Below are positions 23,103 through 34,265 of a stretch of 64,000 nt of DNA, piece after piece. A model generated the notes under the pieces. It searched no databases, was not told the origin of the DNA, and was given only the letters and a program-made list of their open reading frames with translations. The first letter of the stretch is position 1. The number at the start of each line of letters is the position of its first letter. Both the position numbers and the translations under genes were made by a program. Location of the stretch: assembly GCF_000340215.1 (NCBI RefSeq), contig NW_006921533.1:4986979-5050978 (forward strand), in the 5' to 3' direction. The stretch comes from Pseudocercospora fijiensis CIRAD86. Its lineage: Eukaryota > Ascomycota > Dothideomycetes > Mycosphaerellales > Mycosphaerellaceae.

Positions 23103-24479
23103 ATGCATCTGGGCAAGCGAAGAGCCGAGTCGCCAGCCGGCACGCGCTCGAGAAAGAGGCTGTCGCTGACCTCGCTGGCCGCAAAAGCGTCGACGACGTC
23201 GCTGCGATATGAGCCTGACGGATCATTCCTCAACATCTTCATGGCGAATGGTCGTCTCAAGCGCAACAGCTCCTCGAGTCTACGCACTCCATCGCGACCG
23301 CTCTTACGACCCGCGCCACTCCAGCTCGGACTCCATCTCTCGCAGCGACCCCTGCAGACACACCCGCATTACGATCTCGCATCCATCAAGGAGATCACCA
23401 TCTTCCCAACATCTCTTGCCATGATCAAATCGAATTGGATCTTTCGTTTCACCATGAACTGCACCCCCCAACTGGGACCGCCACTCCCAGACCACATCGA
23501 GCAGCAGCTATACCAACGATGCCTATCCAGTCGCCTCTATCCTCGACCCGAGCGTCTGCCCTACATTCATATAGGATCAACAGCTCTCGGCTTTCGCGTG
23601 AATTTCTACCTCATCCTACCATATGCCTCGACTGCTTCCTCCGCATCAGGCACCGGACACATGAGCTACAGCGATCTCCAGCGGGTCTACGATGGTGCAA
23701 TCCGACCAGCCCTGGACGCTGCCTACCCCCGTCGTCAACCATGGCCGTGCTGGATGGACGCCAAAAACGAGTCTCACCTCAAACCCCTCAAGTCCCGACG
23801 CAAAAGCTCACGATCCGAGATCCAAGAAGAACGCATGCACTGCGAAGGCCTAGCAGCATTCTGGAACGCAATCGAAGAATCTTCCGAGAAAATCGAAGTC
23901 GCGCACCTCCTCCGCGGCAAACAACTCATCGCCTACGGCGACGTCGCCGTCCACGACTGGCAAACCGACTGGCGTCCCACATGGGCCCAGTTCACCCAAC
24001 TCTGGAACGATGGCGTCGACCCGGAATTCGTAGGCCCGGATCCAAACTTCACAATGGAAATGTCCCTCTCCTTCGAAGACCCCACCACCCCGACAAAAGA
24101 CTACCGCGACACTCGAAGCCTGGACATCGCCGCCACAGACGCAAACCTTCCCTGCCAACGTCAAGGCGCTGAAACCCCGCAGAGCATGATCCCTATCCCT
24201 CCATCCGAACCCCCAATCTCTGCACGCAGGACGACACCCCTTCGACACGTCGCTTCCATGCCGCCGACGAGACGCACTACTACGCCTTTGACCACGACCT
24301 CTAACCCGCTTTTCCCTCCGCCTTCGGCCGCTCCGCCGACTTGTCCTTTACCTTCGATTCCACCCAATGTCGTCGTCAAGAAGAGGACGACGAGGAGGAT
24401 GAGTTCGAAGCATTCCATCAAGATTGTCGATGCGCCGAGTGGCGGGGCGCATTTGAGTGAGTTGGCGGAGCTTGAATAA
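23103..24479 (+). CDS. Hypothetical fungal protein, Ser/Pro-rich ends
   Basis: Single exon of 458 residues. A basic N-terminus (KRRAESPAGTRSRKRLSL) could be a nuclear signal. The middle part (~80-340) looks folded: IHIGSTALGFRVNFYLILPY, WPCWMDAKNESHLKPLKSRR, LLRGKQLIAYGDVAVHDWQ. The C-terminal ~110 residues are Pro/Thr/Ser-rich and basic. I do not recognise the family. Start ATG at 23103 is the first in frame. Divergent from the TMEM184-like gene. Confidence 0.65.
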   Translation: MHLGKRRAESPAGTRSRKRLSLTSLAAKASTTSLRYEPDGSFLNIFMANGRLKRNSSSSLRTPSRPLLRPAPLQLGLHLSQRPLQTHPHYDLASIKEITIFPTSLAMIKSNWIFRFTMNCTPQLGPPLPDHIEQQLYQRCLSSRLYPRPERLPYIHIGSTALGFRVNFYLILPYASTASSASGTGHMSYSDLQRVYDGAIRPALDAAYPRRQPWPCWMDAKNESHLKPLKSRRKSSRSEIQEERMHCEGLAAFWNAIEESSEKIEVAHLLRGKQLIAYGDVAVHDWQTDWRPTWAQFTQLWNDGVDPEFVGPDPNFTMEMSLSFEDPTTPTKDYRDTRSLDIAATDANLPCQRQGAETPQSMIPIPPSEPPISARRTTPLRHVASMPPTRRTTTPLTTTSNPLFPPPSAAPPTCPLPSIPPNVVVKKRTTRRMSSKHSIKIVDAPSGGAHLSELAELE

Positions 24480-24869
24480 TGGGACACTCGTATCGCAGGC
24501 GTTGCTTGGCTGTGCATCACTTTTTCTTTCGCATTGTCGGGGTTTGGTCATCTTTTGTTCCCAGACTGAACAACCTTTTCTTATCGCTCGAGGGACATTT
24601 GTGGTGCCAGCGGCGTTGAGGGGTTGCTGGATCTGCTTGCTTGCTTGCTGTTTGTAAGGACGCTTACTATCACCAATCGAAGGACACATCTCTTTGTATG
24701 CATCGGATAGTGAGTGGAGGAAGAATGGATAATTCAGTCTATCGAGAATTGCTGCCAAAAACAATCCTAGTCGTCGCGAAACCTGCTTCATCAATTGGGT
24801 ATCTTACCGTGTCCTCCACTTCGTGCTCATGATTCATTTCTTGGTCCTTCATCGACTCTCGTGCGCTCT
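24480..24869. other. Convergent 3' spacer
   Basis: The 390 bp lie between the stops of two converging genes and would hold both 3' UTRs. Nothing else seen. Confidence 0.4.
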
Positions 24870-27800
24870 TCACATCCAGTCATCAATCCTCTTCACCATC
24901 CTGATGGTGTCCTCGACAGCTGCAACTTCCGTCTCGAGGTGCGCTCGCACCCATTCCCCAACGGCATCCTCCTTCTCGGAAAGATCGACCAGGACTTGCT
25001 TTATAGCCGCTGGAGCACCCGGTAAAAGAGCTCGAGCAAGAACATCGCCATCGATATGGAAGTCGTTGAGCTTACTATTGCTAGTGGTCATGGCTACAGC
25101 CATCTCTCCGCCGAAGCCAACCGGCAGCGCTCTGCTCTCACCCGTCATACCTTCGCCGCCAGAGATGTAAGGCGGATCGCGGTGACAGCGTGGTGACAGC
25201 GTTTTGTTACGTTCGATGAGTCGTTGCAACCAGAACAGCTTTCGCCAAAGTGTTGGATCGAGAAGCGCTATATTGACCACGGCGCCATCTGTAGCCGAGC
25301 CGGTCATGCGCTCGGAGACGATACCTGTTGGTGCCGCTCCTTTGCGCATTGCTGGTGGGTTTCGTACCATTCTTGTTACTGATCTCCAGAGTTGAGCCTC
25401 AAAGCACATGGTGCCTGAGCTGTAGCCTGACTGTGAAGCGCTTTGCGTACTTGTTTCAACCGGGAGCATCATGCCGATGAGCCGCCCGTACTTTGAGCTT
25501 GCCAGTGAGAAGAGCGATGTCTTATCTTCACTCTGTTCCGGTGTGGGCACGATAAGGTGGCTGATCAACAGGTCTGCTTGCGGGCCCATTGCCACCGGCG
25601 ACAGAGAACACTTGGTCGTGCCATCTTCCTCTCGAGTCTCGAGCAGCTTCAATGCAATGAGTGAGTCGGCATTTGTCGCAATGACGATGACCTTTTCGCC
25701 ATTGCTGTCCTTTTCGACAGTGACGTGGACACCAGGGCTGGCCATCTTGAATGGAGGGCAGATCTTGTCCCACCTACTTTCTTCCACCGATAAGCGCTGA
25801 ATATGTATGCTGTCTCCGGTGCACGCAATATATGTGGTATCATCGTAGAGGGCCAACGAGTAGACCTCCTCATCAAAAACGGTAGCACGAGCTTCTCTGA
25901 TCTCTGATATTTCCCAAGTTTGAGACTTTGTCACCACGGGTTGAAGAAATGTGACTTTGCCTCTCCGCTTTCCATTGGTGCGCATGTAACTACCTCCAAC
26001 CAAGATATGCGCGTAAGTTTTGTCTGTCGAGGCACGTAACGACCACGGTAAGATTGCACTCACGCGCTCTCCCGGCTGCATGTCATGAATGTAAGTTGGC
26101 ATGCTGCCTTTGGCTGGAATGAATTCCAGTCGAGGCCAGATCTGACGCTTTTCTTCCGGTGCTGATTGTGGTCTTGATGATGGAAATTTGCGTGCCTCTG
26201 CGACCAAACCGCAGCACACGAGCTGTCTCAATGCTTCAGCATAGACGACTCTATTTGGCGTGCTGCTGACTGCGATCTGACGAGGCACAGTAGAAGGTTT
26301 GTGCTCGAGATCAGCAACGAGCAGCTCGTCTCCAGATATCATCATGAGCGCATCAGCGAGCGTGTCGGAGGACAAGTGATTCGCTGAAGGCATCTGCGTG
26401 CATGCCGCAATAGGACCTTGTGATAGCTCTGGACGAGCCTTGTCTGTGACCCAGATGTTCTCACACGCCATCGAGCTTGCGCTGCCGCCGGACCATGATA
26501 AGAGGTAGGTGCTTGAGGCAGTCATGGCGATGCTTGAATGCTTGTAGGCCGCAAGATGCACCAGCTTTACTGTGCTGTGTCCTAGCGATATACTGTGCTC
26601 TTGACCCAGCGGCTCTCCCGCGTCGAGATGAATCTCAATGCCAATGACTCTGCCATCTCGGAGTCCGCATACGGCAAGAAGCTGGTCATTCGCCTCCAGG
26701 ATGACAACATTGTCACAGATAGCATTATCATGTGACGCAGTCGATAGCTCTTTTGCATAGCAAAGAGGTGCACCGTCTTGCCGGAAGTGTACGAGGGCAA
26801 TCTTGCCATCGTTTGTTGCGGTCAGAGTCAAAACGCTCTTTTGATGACAGACAGCGGTGATGGAGAGCGGCTCGTATGGTATATGTAACCTTGGGCCTGG
26901 CTGAATGGTGGAGTCTGTATCATTGTTCGTTATGTGATAGCATACGATCGCGTGTCCATTGTCTTGACGCTCTGCATTGACAATCACAGAAGCGTTCGGT
27001 ATGATCCAGGAAGCCACTATTGCCTGATCTTCTGGAAGGCTATGCTTCGAAGTGTCCTCGAAATTTGCTTGTAGTGCGGTCGAAGCGCAAATTGTACGCT
27101 CTGTGATCTGCACGAGATGAGCTGAGCTTGTGAGGCCGGCCGCGAGCGTCTTCCAGCGACTGTCAAAGGCCAAGCCGTCCCCGACTTCATCGAGAGATTC
27201 GAAGTCTACACCGGCGGCCAACAGTCGTGTCGAGTCGGGACAGGAAAGAACAATGACGGTCGCTCCTAGTGAAAGATCTGGAAGCACCCATACGTCGGTG
27301 ACAGTTCGGAGACCTTCCAGCTCCAAGAATACTGATAGGCGGGCCTCTACGCCTCTTCGTATCTCGGTGATAGTGCCGAAAGGCTGTTTACCGGAAGTCA
27401 CCAGAACACTTTCCTGATCCTTGTTTCGTGACCGACTAGAATGGAGCATATCAGTGCAGATCATGTCGGTTGCTGATGCCCAATTAGGCAAGACCTCGAT
27501 GACTTCCATATTCATGGCGTCTGACCTGGTCAGAGCTGAAGGCCAGTTACCTATGGACACCACTTTGCCACTGCTAGCACTACCAGCCACACAAAGGATA
27601 TCAGGATCTCCCTCATCACCAAGTGAGGCGAATGCTGTGCCGACATGGCAGTCTAGATCACCCGCGACACTCTGCTGGAGCCCGGTGGGAGCGGTGTTGG
27701 GAATGGTTATCAGCGAGACCAATCCGTCTTCTCGTACAAGATAGATAAAGTCCTTACTTGACCTCGCCGCTTGACTTCGCCGTGGCTTTGCCCAGCTGGC

Positions 27801-28781
27801 CCACACAGGGGCGCATGCCGAAATACCAGGATATTTGGGACTAGCTGTCGGCTGAGGCAAACCGAAAGCGGTTGCGGATCCAGAAAGGATGTTCTTCCAC
27901 AAGGTGATCTCGTCGCCCGTGACCAGCAGAAAGGCTGCTTCTTGCAGTGGGATCAGCAAATTCGATACCTGTTGAGCAGACTCGAGAGCTTGACCAGGAT
28001 GCACCTGGGCGTGTCGGGGCCCTGTCGAATAGTGCCAGTCAATACGAATGGCCTTGGTGCGGTGTTGATCGACAACGATGAGCAACAGAATGATGTGGTC
28101 TGTGTCATCGGCAGGAGGAGTTAAGAAGTCCACGTGCTGGATAACGCCATCGACTTTCACAGACTTCTGTGCAGACACCGGGCACCAGTCCTTGTCTTTC
28201 TGTTTGATCTCATACTGGATTTGATCTTTAGGCTTTGCAGCGTATAAGAGGACCTCCTTCTCATTCGCGGCGACTGCAATTGCACGCGAGAATGGATCAA
28301 CAGCGAGGTGTTCGCCAGGCTGGAACAGAATGCGATCGAATGATGGCATCGGGCAAGTTTGCTGCACAAAATGGAAAGTTCCGTCGCCGTGGAGCCGGAG
28401 GAACACGAACACCAGGTCATTCGAGTCCAAGGTCAGCACGATGCTCTGGGGAGGCGCGGCATCTCTTCTGAACGAGGCCGCATCCTTTTCAAGCTTGACG
28501 AGAAAATCCTCGTCTGTGGAATCGTCAGTATGGTGAAAGGTAGTGGCAGCTCGTATTCGTGCATCGAAATTTGCGCATGTCGCGATGTCCACTAGGTGTC
28601 CCTCTTTGCCGACCTCTTTCACCTGTATGAAGTCTTCTCCCACGAACACAACGTCGTTCCGTCCCCGGTGCCGAATGCGAGCGTGAAGTATCCAGCGAAT
28701 GGCCGAACTTTGCACAACCGTCTTGGTGTATACGCCAATGGGCCTGCGTCCCGCAGTGTTCGATATCTCCGATAACTCCAT
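24870..28781 (-). CDS. MMS1/CPSF-A (DDB1-like) beta-propeller protein
   Basis: One uninterrupted exon of 1303 residues, starting at the ATG at 28781. The length, the weak WD/beta-propeller texture (repeated hydrophobic strands separated by D/G/N turns) and the N-terminus (ETYTKTVVQSS-like: GVYTKTVVQSSAIRWILHAR) fit the MMS1 N-terminal/CPSF-A superfamily that includes DDB1, Rse1/SF3B3, Cft1 and Mms1. The mid-part AYKHSSIAMTASSTYLLSW and the end-part EDTIRMVKRIDD helix fit this layout. Divergence is too great to say which branch it belongs to; it could be a DDB1-like ubiquitin-ligase adaptor or a fungal-specific paralogue. No introns in 3.9 kb is notable in this gene-rich, intron-rich window. 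Confidence 0.65.
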   Translation of the reverse strand: MELSEISNTAGRRPIGVYTKTVVQSSAIRWILHARIRHRGRNDVVFVGEDFIQVKEVGKEGHLVDIATCANFDARIRAATTFHHTDDSTDEDFLVKLEKDAASFRRDAAPPQSIVLTLDSNDLVFVFLRLHGDGTFHFVQQTCPMPSFDRILFQPGEHLAVDPFSRAIAVAANEKEVLLYAAKPKDQIQYEIKQKDKDWCPVSAQKSVKVDGVIQHVDFLTPPADDTDHIILLLIVVDQHRTKAIRIDWHYSTGPRHAQVHPGQALESAQQVSNLLIPLQEAAFLLVTGDEITLWKNILSGSATAFGLPQPTASPKYPGISACAPVWASWAKPRRSQAARSSKDFIYLVREDGLVSLITIPNTAPTGLQQSVAGDLDCHVGTAFASLGDEGDPDILCVAGSASSGKVVSIGNWPSALTRSDAMNMEVIEVLPNWASATDMICTDMLHSSRSRNKDQESVLVTSGKQPFGTITEIRRGVEARLSVFLELEGLRTVTDVWVLPDLSLGATVIVLSCPDSTRLLAAGVDFESLDEVGDGLAFDSRWKTLAAGLTSSAHLVQITERTICASTALQANFEDTSKHSLPEDQAIVASWIIPNASVIVNAERQDNGHAIVCYHITNNDTDSTIQPGPRLHIPYEPLSITAVCHQKSVLTLTATNDGKIALVHFRQDGAPLCYAKELSTASHDNAICDNVVILEANDQLLAVCGLRDGRVIGIEIHLDAGEPLGQEHSISLGHSTVKLVHLAAYKHSSIAMTASSTYLLSWSGGSASSMACENIWVTDKARPELSQGPIAACTQMPSANHLSSDTLADALMMISGDELLVADLEHKPSTVPRQIAVSSTPNRVVYAEALRQLVCCGLVAEARKFPSSRPQSAPEEKRQIWPRLEFIPAKGSMPTYIHDMQPGERVSAILPWSLRASTDKTYAHILVGGSYMRTNGKRRGKVTFLQPVVTKSQTWEISEIREARATVFDEEVYSLALYDDTTYIACTGDSIHIQRLSVEESRWDKICPPFKMASPGVHVTVEKDSNGEKVIVIATNADSLIALKLLETREEDGTTKCSLSPVAMGPQADLLISHLIVPTPEQSEDKTSLFSLASSKYGRLIGMMLPVETSTQSASQSGYSSGTMCFEAQLWRSVTRMVRNPPAMRKGAAPTGIVSERMTGSATDGAVVNIALLDPTLWRKLFWLQRLIERNKTLSPRCHRDPPYISGGEGMTGESRALPVGFGGEMAVAMTTSNSKLNDFHIDGDVLARALLPGAPAAIKQVLVDLSEKEDAVGEWVRAHLETEVAAVEDTIRMVKRIDDWM

Positions 28782-29284
28782 CACGCTTCCATACCGTAGT
28801 CAAGGCATGAAATAGATGTAGGAGATTTGTATAGCTTTCAGATCCAAGCCTTCTTGTATACAAAGCTAATGGAGGCTGGAAGGGACAGAAAAGGCAAGTG
28901 CACTGCTTCACCTTGGTCTCCGAGTAGGATTCGTCTCCTACATTCGCACACGCAGGTCGTCAAGATGGTCGCAAAATATTGGGGGCTAATGTCGTGTGAA
29001 GTTGGGCACTAGCCTCCGCCTCTGCCTCGCATGTCAGGTATGGAGGAGGTGAATTTAATCAATGCGAAGGATTAGTGAAGACTCGCCGAATGGACCGTAT
29101 ACCATTGGCTCGTCTTTTTGATGTACCGCACAAGCCGAAAGCGTCTGTGTTTCGGGTAGGAGCTGCAGCAGGCAGAGCCCTTGCGTCGCGTGTTGAACTG
29201 CAAAGACAGCTCAGACCCACTGTCCCGGGTCGAGTCACCAGCAGACAGCGCCTAGTCTGGCCGTGTCGAGCTGTCGCGCTACAG

Positions 29285-29321
29285 CGCCCACGTCCACGCC
29301 CACGCCCACGCCCACGTCCTC
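29285..29321. repeat. Hexanucleotide CCCACG array
   Basis: About six consecutive CCCACG/TCCACG units. Confidence 0.7.
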
Positions 29322-29567
29322 TCCTGTAGGCGGTGGTATACCGTATACAGTAGCAGTCACGCTGGCCGCAGTGGCGCCATGTCGGATCGACAGAATGTGA
29401 TCTATCAGATCTGGCAGCAGGGATCCACGATCCACAGCAGCTAGCTCGCACCTTGTACGGGGAGCTCCAAGGCCTGTAGTGCGTGTCGTCTACTGCAACA
29501 TTGAGCAAGGTCTTTCCGCGAGTGAGTGAGTGTTGGTTGATGCACGCATCGATGATCGGGCACGCAT

Positions 29568-29601
29568 GAAGAAGAAGAAGAAGAAGAAGAAGAAGAAGAA
29601 G
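29568..29601. repeat. (GAA)11 microsatellite
   Basis: Eleven perfect GAA units in the 5' flank of the TBC-domain gene, about 235 bp before its start codon. Confidence 0.9.
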
Positions 29602-29834
29602 CGCATGAAGTCCAAACAGAGTGGACCCCGTGCTGAGATTTCACCGTCCTGTCCGTGCGTCAGCTGCACAATTGATCCCGGCCGGACCTCGTCCTCGATC
29701 ATGACTTCAGTTCTCTCGCCACGGGACTAGAAGCGAGCACCGCTGAGAGCCTGGTGAGTCGTGACACACGCTCGCAGCCTGCTGATCACTCTTCCGGACG
29801 CCCGTCACAAGATGTGCGATTCCCGGTCCCGCAC

Positions 29835-31344
29835 ATGGCCAGCCTGGATACCAACGAGGGGGAGTCGGCAGTACACCATCCGCCAACACCTCCTGCAGCA
29901 GACGACGCTGCAATCTCCGCAGAATCCGCTTCGCCTGCGCTCTCGCCGCTATCCGGCTCATCGAGCGCTGCATCTTTGTCCGGAGTCGACGAGGCCAAGG
30001 TCAGCCAGATTCTGGCAGCATGCAGGGATCATGATCTCGACGCTCTGAGGGAATTGGCCGCGTCTGCGAATGGTCTCGTCGAAGACTGTGTTCGGCGCAC
30101 GGCATGTAAGTCATGTCCAGAGCTAGGACCGATATGCGTGCTGCATTCTGACGCGCGTGCCCCTCAGGGCCGGTGCTCCTGGGTTGCAACGACGAGGCGG
30201 CCAGTGAGAACAACGACTGGGCCTCTTTGGGGCGACATCGAGATGAGGACCAGGTTCAGCTGGATGTAAATCGCTCTTTTGTGTACTACCCCGAGAGTTC
30301 GTCACACTACGCAGCGCAAGGCCAATTCATCGGACTGGCTGACTGACTCCAGATGACTCCGAGAAGCGCATGGAGGAGCGCAAACGTGAGCTGTCACATG
30401 TCATCACCGCGACTTTGAGACGACACTCCATGCTTTGCTATTTCCAGGGCTATCACGATATCATACAGGTCCTCCTCTTGGTGCTCGGAGCTGATGCCGC
30501 AAGTGCTGCTGCTGCTCGGCTGTCGCTCTTGCGCATTCGAGACTTTATGCTGCCGACCTTGACGGCTGCTGAAGCTCATCTTCACCTGCTCCCCAGCATC
30601 CTTTATGCTGCGGATCGAGGACTATACAAACACCTGTCAGGTGCAACCCAGCCAACGCCATTCTTCGCCCTTGCAGCAACGTTAACGCTATATGCGCATG
30701 ATATCGAGGAATATGGAGACATTGCCCGACTGTTCGATTACTTACTGGCTAGTGAAGCTGTCGTACCAGTCTACCTTTTCGCAACGGTAAGTGCCGATCC
30801 AGTAATTTGCGTCCGTGAGATTTGCTGAGCATGGTCACAGATTGTAATGTCCAGGAAGAAAGAACTCCTGGAAATCGACCATGATGAACCGGAGATGCTC
30901 CACTCCATTCTCTCAAAGCTTCCCAAGCCTCTGGACCTGGAGGCTCTGATCCACCGTACACAGACTCTCTTCATCACTTATCCGCCCGAGCAGCTCCCCA
31001 ATCGAGCCTGGAAACGAGTGAGCTCCTATTCGGTGCTTAAGACGACCCGCGACCCGCAGGCGCTCTCCAAGCAGACTCTGCAGGAAGGCGAGCAGCTCTT
31101 TGCCTTGCAAGCTGCAGAGATCCACAGGCAAGATGCATTAAAGCAGGTCCGGCAGCGCATGCAAGCGCTCGCCTACAAATACCGGCGTCCAGTCAAATGG
31201 ACCGGGACTGCGATCCTCGTTGCTGCATTGGCGCTGTATCTTGGGCGCACAACTCATGGTTCAGTGGGATTGGGCTATTTGACTTCACTCGTTCGGCGTC
31301 TGAGCCATGTAACGTGGGACGTCGCAAGAACGTTCGCGCCCTGA
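29835..31344 (+). CDS. TBC-domain Rab GTPase-activating protein, Gyp8/TBC1D20-like
   Basis: Exons 29835-30105, 30168-30296, 30353-30786 and 30841-31344 give 445 residues; introns are 62, 56 and 54 nt and all keep frame. The N-terminal ~55 residues are Ser/Ala/Pro-rich. The TBC domain shows the arginine-finger motif LDVNRSF (exon 2) and the glutamine-finger motif CYFQGYHDI (exon 3). A hydrophobic segment near the C-terminus (GTAILVAALALYLG) would anchor it in a membrane, as in yeast Gyp8 and human TBC1D20. Known role: these stimulate GTP hydrolysis by Ypt1/Rab1 in ER-Golgi traffic. Ypt1 itself lies 13 kb downstream. Start at 29835 is the first ATG in frame after an upstream stop. Confidence 0.85.
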
Positions 31345-31822
31345 AAGTGCCGGCATTGGCGTTACACTGCGGCGATGGATCTATGTATGTATTGCCTACG
31401 TCCTCACCGCAACAATGATGCTCAGAGCAGACCCACGGAAATGCAAAGCAGGAACCTACAAAGATAGACAGAACGAAATAGCACGCTCCAATAGATAAGA
31501 CAGAAGCTCATTCCTGGCCCCGACTGTCGGCTCCGATTCAAGAATTGACACATCTCACCAGCAGCGCGCAAAGGATACAAGGCCGAAGTGCATGCGGTCG
31601 TACACTAGCATGTCACAGACAGACCGTATTGTAGTCTCCTCTTAGCTCATACACGACTTCCGGGTTCTGTGCCACGCCTTCCCCGAGTCTGAATTTTCCT
31701 CACGCATTCCACAAGCCCTCAATAATGCGTATGACAAGGTATCCATTACAACCAGAAAGCAAGCACAGAGCAACAAGTTCTCCAGCACCTGTTGAGCTTC
31801 CGAGTCTGAAGACTGCTTTGCA
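31345..31822. other. Convergent 3' spacer
   Basis: Lies between two converging stop codons. Nothing but likely 3' UTRs seen. Confidence 0.4.
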
Positions 31823-34265
31823 TTAGCACCATTTGAATACCGGCGCCCTCGTCTTCACCATCTCTAATCTTTCCACAATGACCTTCCTCATAGCGCCTTC
31901 CCGCTCAGCTGTCGCAGCATATCCCAAATCTCCATCATCCTCAAAGTTTGGATCCGCCATCGAGTTTCTCCGGCCGGAGAAGCTGAGCGAGAATGTCCGA
32001 TTATGATGTCTGGTAGCTGTAGGTGATTGCCACGCGGAGTTGTTGCGGGGGATGTCGTGACTCCTGCGATGGCCACCCGTTCGTGAACGATATGGCGCGC
32101 CAGGTCTTTGCGCGCTTTGTGTGCCTCGTGCTGTGGATGGTGAGAATGTAAGCTCTTTTGGGGCCAATTCTGGTGAGCCGAGGAGGTTCTCCTTGATGAC
32201 CTTTTGGACTTCTGGTCGGTGGATGTCTTGAGCGGAGTTCTGTCTAGAGTGGTTGAAGCGGTTCGATGTTTCAGGAAGAGAAGTGCCAGTGACGCCCAGT
32301 AGATCGCCGTTCGGTGCTGGGTTGGTCGGCTGTAGTGCCGATGAAATGTCCATCTCCTCTTCCTCGACAATATCTCGTGGTTGACTAGGGTTGGAAGGCA
32401 CCATGCGCCGTTGGTTATCAATGGCATTCATTGCTGCTGCTCGTCGGCGCATCTCCTCGCTCGCTCGTGTCAGCGGTACGGCCACAGGTATGTCTACCAG
32501 ATCGTCCCACACGTGCACTCGATTTCTCCGTGTCAGCTCAAGAGGACCGTGATCTGGTGTCTTGAGTGTCTCAACAACGTTCCAGGCCTGGCCCTTCATG
32601 ACCGCCATTTGCCTTGCGAACATCTTCTCTTGGAAATCGACATCAATCTCAAAACATTTCCGTAGCTTCACTTGCGTCTGACTCCACCAATCTTTCGAAG
32701 TGAGAAGTGGTAAGAAATGTCTCCTCGTCTTCTCGGAGAATGGTCGCCCGATTAAGCTGACTGGTAGGAACAACCAGCCAAATGGATAGCTTCTCCAAGC
32801 ATCAGGGTGTTTCCAAGGCCATGACAAGGAGTTATCAATAGCACCTATTCTCGGTGTAGCTGTATCGTACCCAGTACTTGGTGATCTTGATGTCGTCATG
32901 CTCTCATCTCTTCTATTATAGCCATCTGTGCCCAAATTTCCATTCTCTTTCGGAGGCTCCTTGACGATAGAAGCCTTGTTCGTGTCCTTATCTATCCTGA
33001 TCATCCAGTTGTCTGTTCCTCTGTCTGTGTTTCGCATCACGTAGTCCAGGATTACAAGCTTTTCCAACTCTTCTCGGAAGCTCTGCTGTAGTTCTTCTGT
33101 CCAGTATCGCGTTGTAGATCGACTTTGCCCACCAGGAGTGTCATCTTCTTCGTCTTCCGTGTCGTAGCCATCAGCAGCAGCTGGCCGGCCGTTTGATTTG
33201 CTAGAAGGTCTGCAATTCTCATCCCACCGCTTGCGTCGCTTCTTTCTTGAGGGCGCTTCTCGAAAGCTACCATCGTGCTGGTCCGGCCAGGGATGCTCTC
33301 GAAAGAACTCTGTCGCTCCTTTGTAACCTTTCAGGAATACCTGAAATGAGCCTAGCTTTTCTGGAAATGCCTTTCGTTTCCTGTAATATGCCCTCCGATC
33401 CATCCAATCGTAGTGAAAGCTCTTGCTACTCAATCCCACGACATCTGTGTAGGGCACCAAATTCGTCCTCAGCTGACAGTCCAGCACATATGCAGCAGCT
33501 TCAGATACGTAACTCAAGTTGGGAATCAGCATAGCTCGTCCAAATGCAAATGGGAACAGATTCCGGTGGATCCACTGCAGAACATTAGCTTCAAGACACA
33601 GAAGGTCAGCCACTGGAGTTGGTACTTACTTTGGTCCACTTTGGATTCTTGCTCGCATAAGGCTCTTCGTCCTTTGGTTTGAACACGCCTACGACCTTGC
33701 CTCCGCTATTTCGCGCAAAGTAGGAGCCACTGCTGCCTTGTGAGATAAGCTTCGGATGCAGGCCAAGTTCAATAGCAGTCCGCACAGACTCCACAAGATC
33801 GTCGAATTCCAGTTTGGACATTCGCTCGACTCCACTATCGTCGTTGAAGTCCTCGTCTAAAGTGTCCCTGGTCGCAGGTCGGATCCAGTCTGGCGCTTGG
33901 AATACTGAATGATGAATCTCTAATTGCTCCTCGTACGAAGTCTTCCCCTTCACCTTCCGTCTTTTGAATCGCTCTTTGATCTCGTCTGCCCATTTCTCCA
34001 ATCTCGCGTTGATCGCCTTGATGTCTACAGCGCTGTTGGCGCGTCTAGCTCTGCCTGGCCTGGGCAGTCCCGAGCCGTCAGGCATGCGCATGGAGTGGCG
34101 GTGACGATTAGGCTGTATGGGCGCATACTGAGCAGTCGGCGAGGAAATTGTGTACGCAGAGTCGTTGAATGGGTCTTCATTGTCGGAGTGTATCAGCTCA
34201 TCTTCTTCCTCTTCTGCTTGGGCAATCCTCGCATAGCCAGACGCAGCTGGACGCTTCCCAGGCAT
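31823..34265 (-). CDS. LSB6: Type II phosphatidylinositol 4-kinase (Lsb6-like)
   Basis: Exons 34265-33630 and 33574-31823 give 795 residues; the 55-nt intron (GTAAGT...CTGCAG) joins PKWTK to [13 protein letters not shown]. The ATP-binding part is [20 protein letters not shown] with the Lys in [10 protein letters not shown]. The catalytic loop is [16 protein letters not shown], and [14 protein letters not shown] follows where the metal-binding motif is expected. A ~70-residue acidic/basic insert ([14 protein letters not shown]...TEDEEDD) interrupts the kinase core and the C-terminal ~200 residues are disordered. Family function: makes PI4P on vacuole, endosome and plasma membranes. Identification is strong; the symbol follows the yeast orthologue. 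Confidence 0.92.

Larger units (their letters stand above)
28782..29834. other. Divergent spacer with microsatellites
   Basis: Intergenic region between two divergent genes, expected to contain both promoters. It carries a CCACGC array near 29285-29321 and an (AAG)11 array at 29568-29601, followed by more GC-rich sequence. No gene recognised. Confidence 0.45.

Noticed and set aside
23435..24172. 245-codon frame overlapping the hypothetical gene at 23103
   Set aside because: Out-of-frame shadow rich in Arg/Pro/His; the main frame has better composition.
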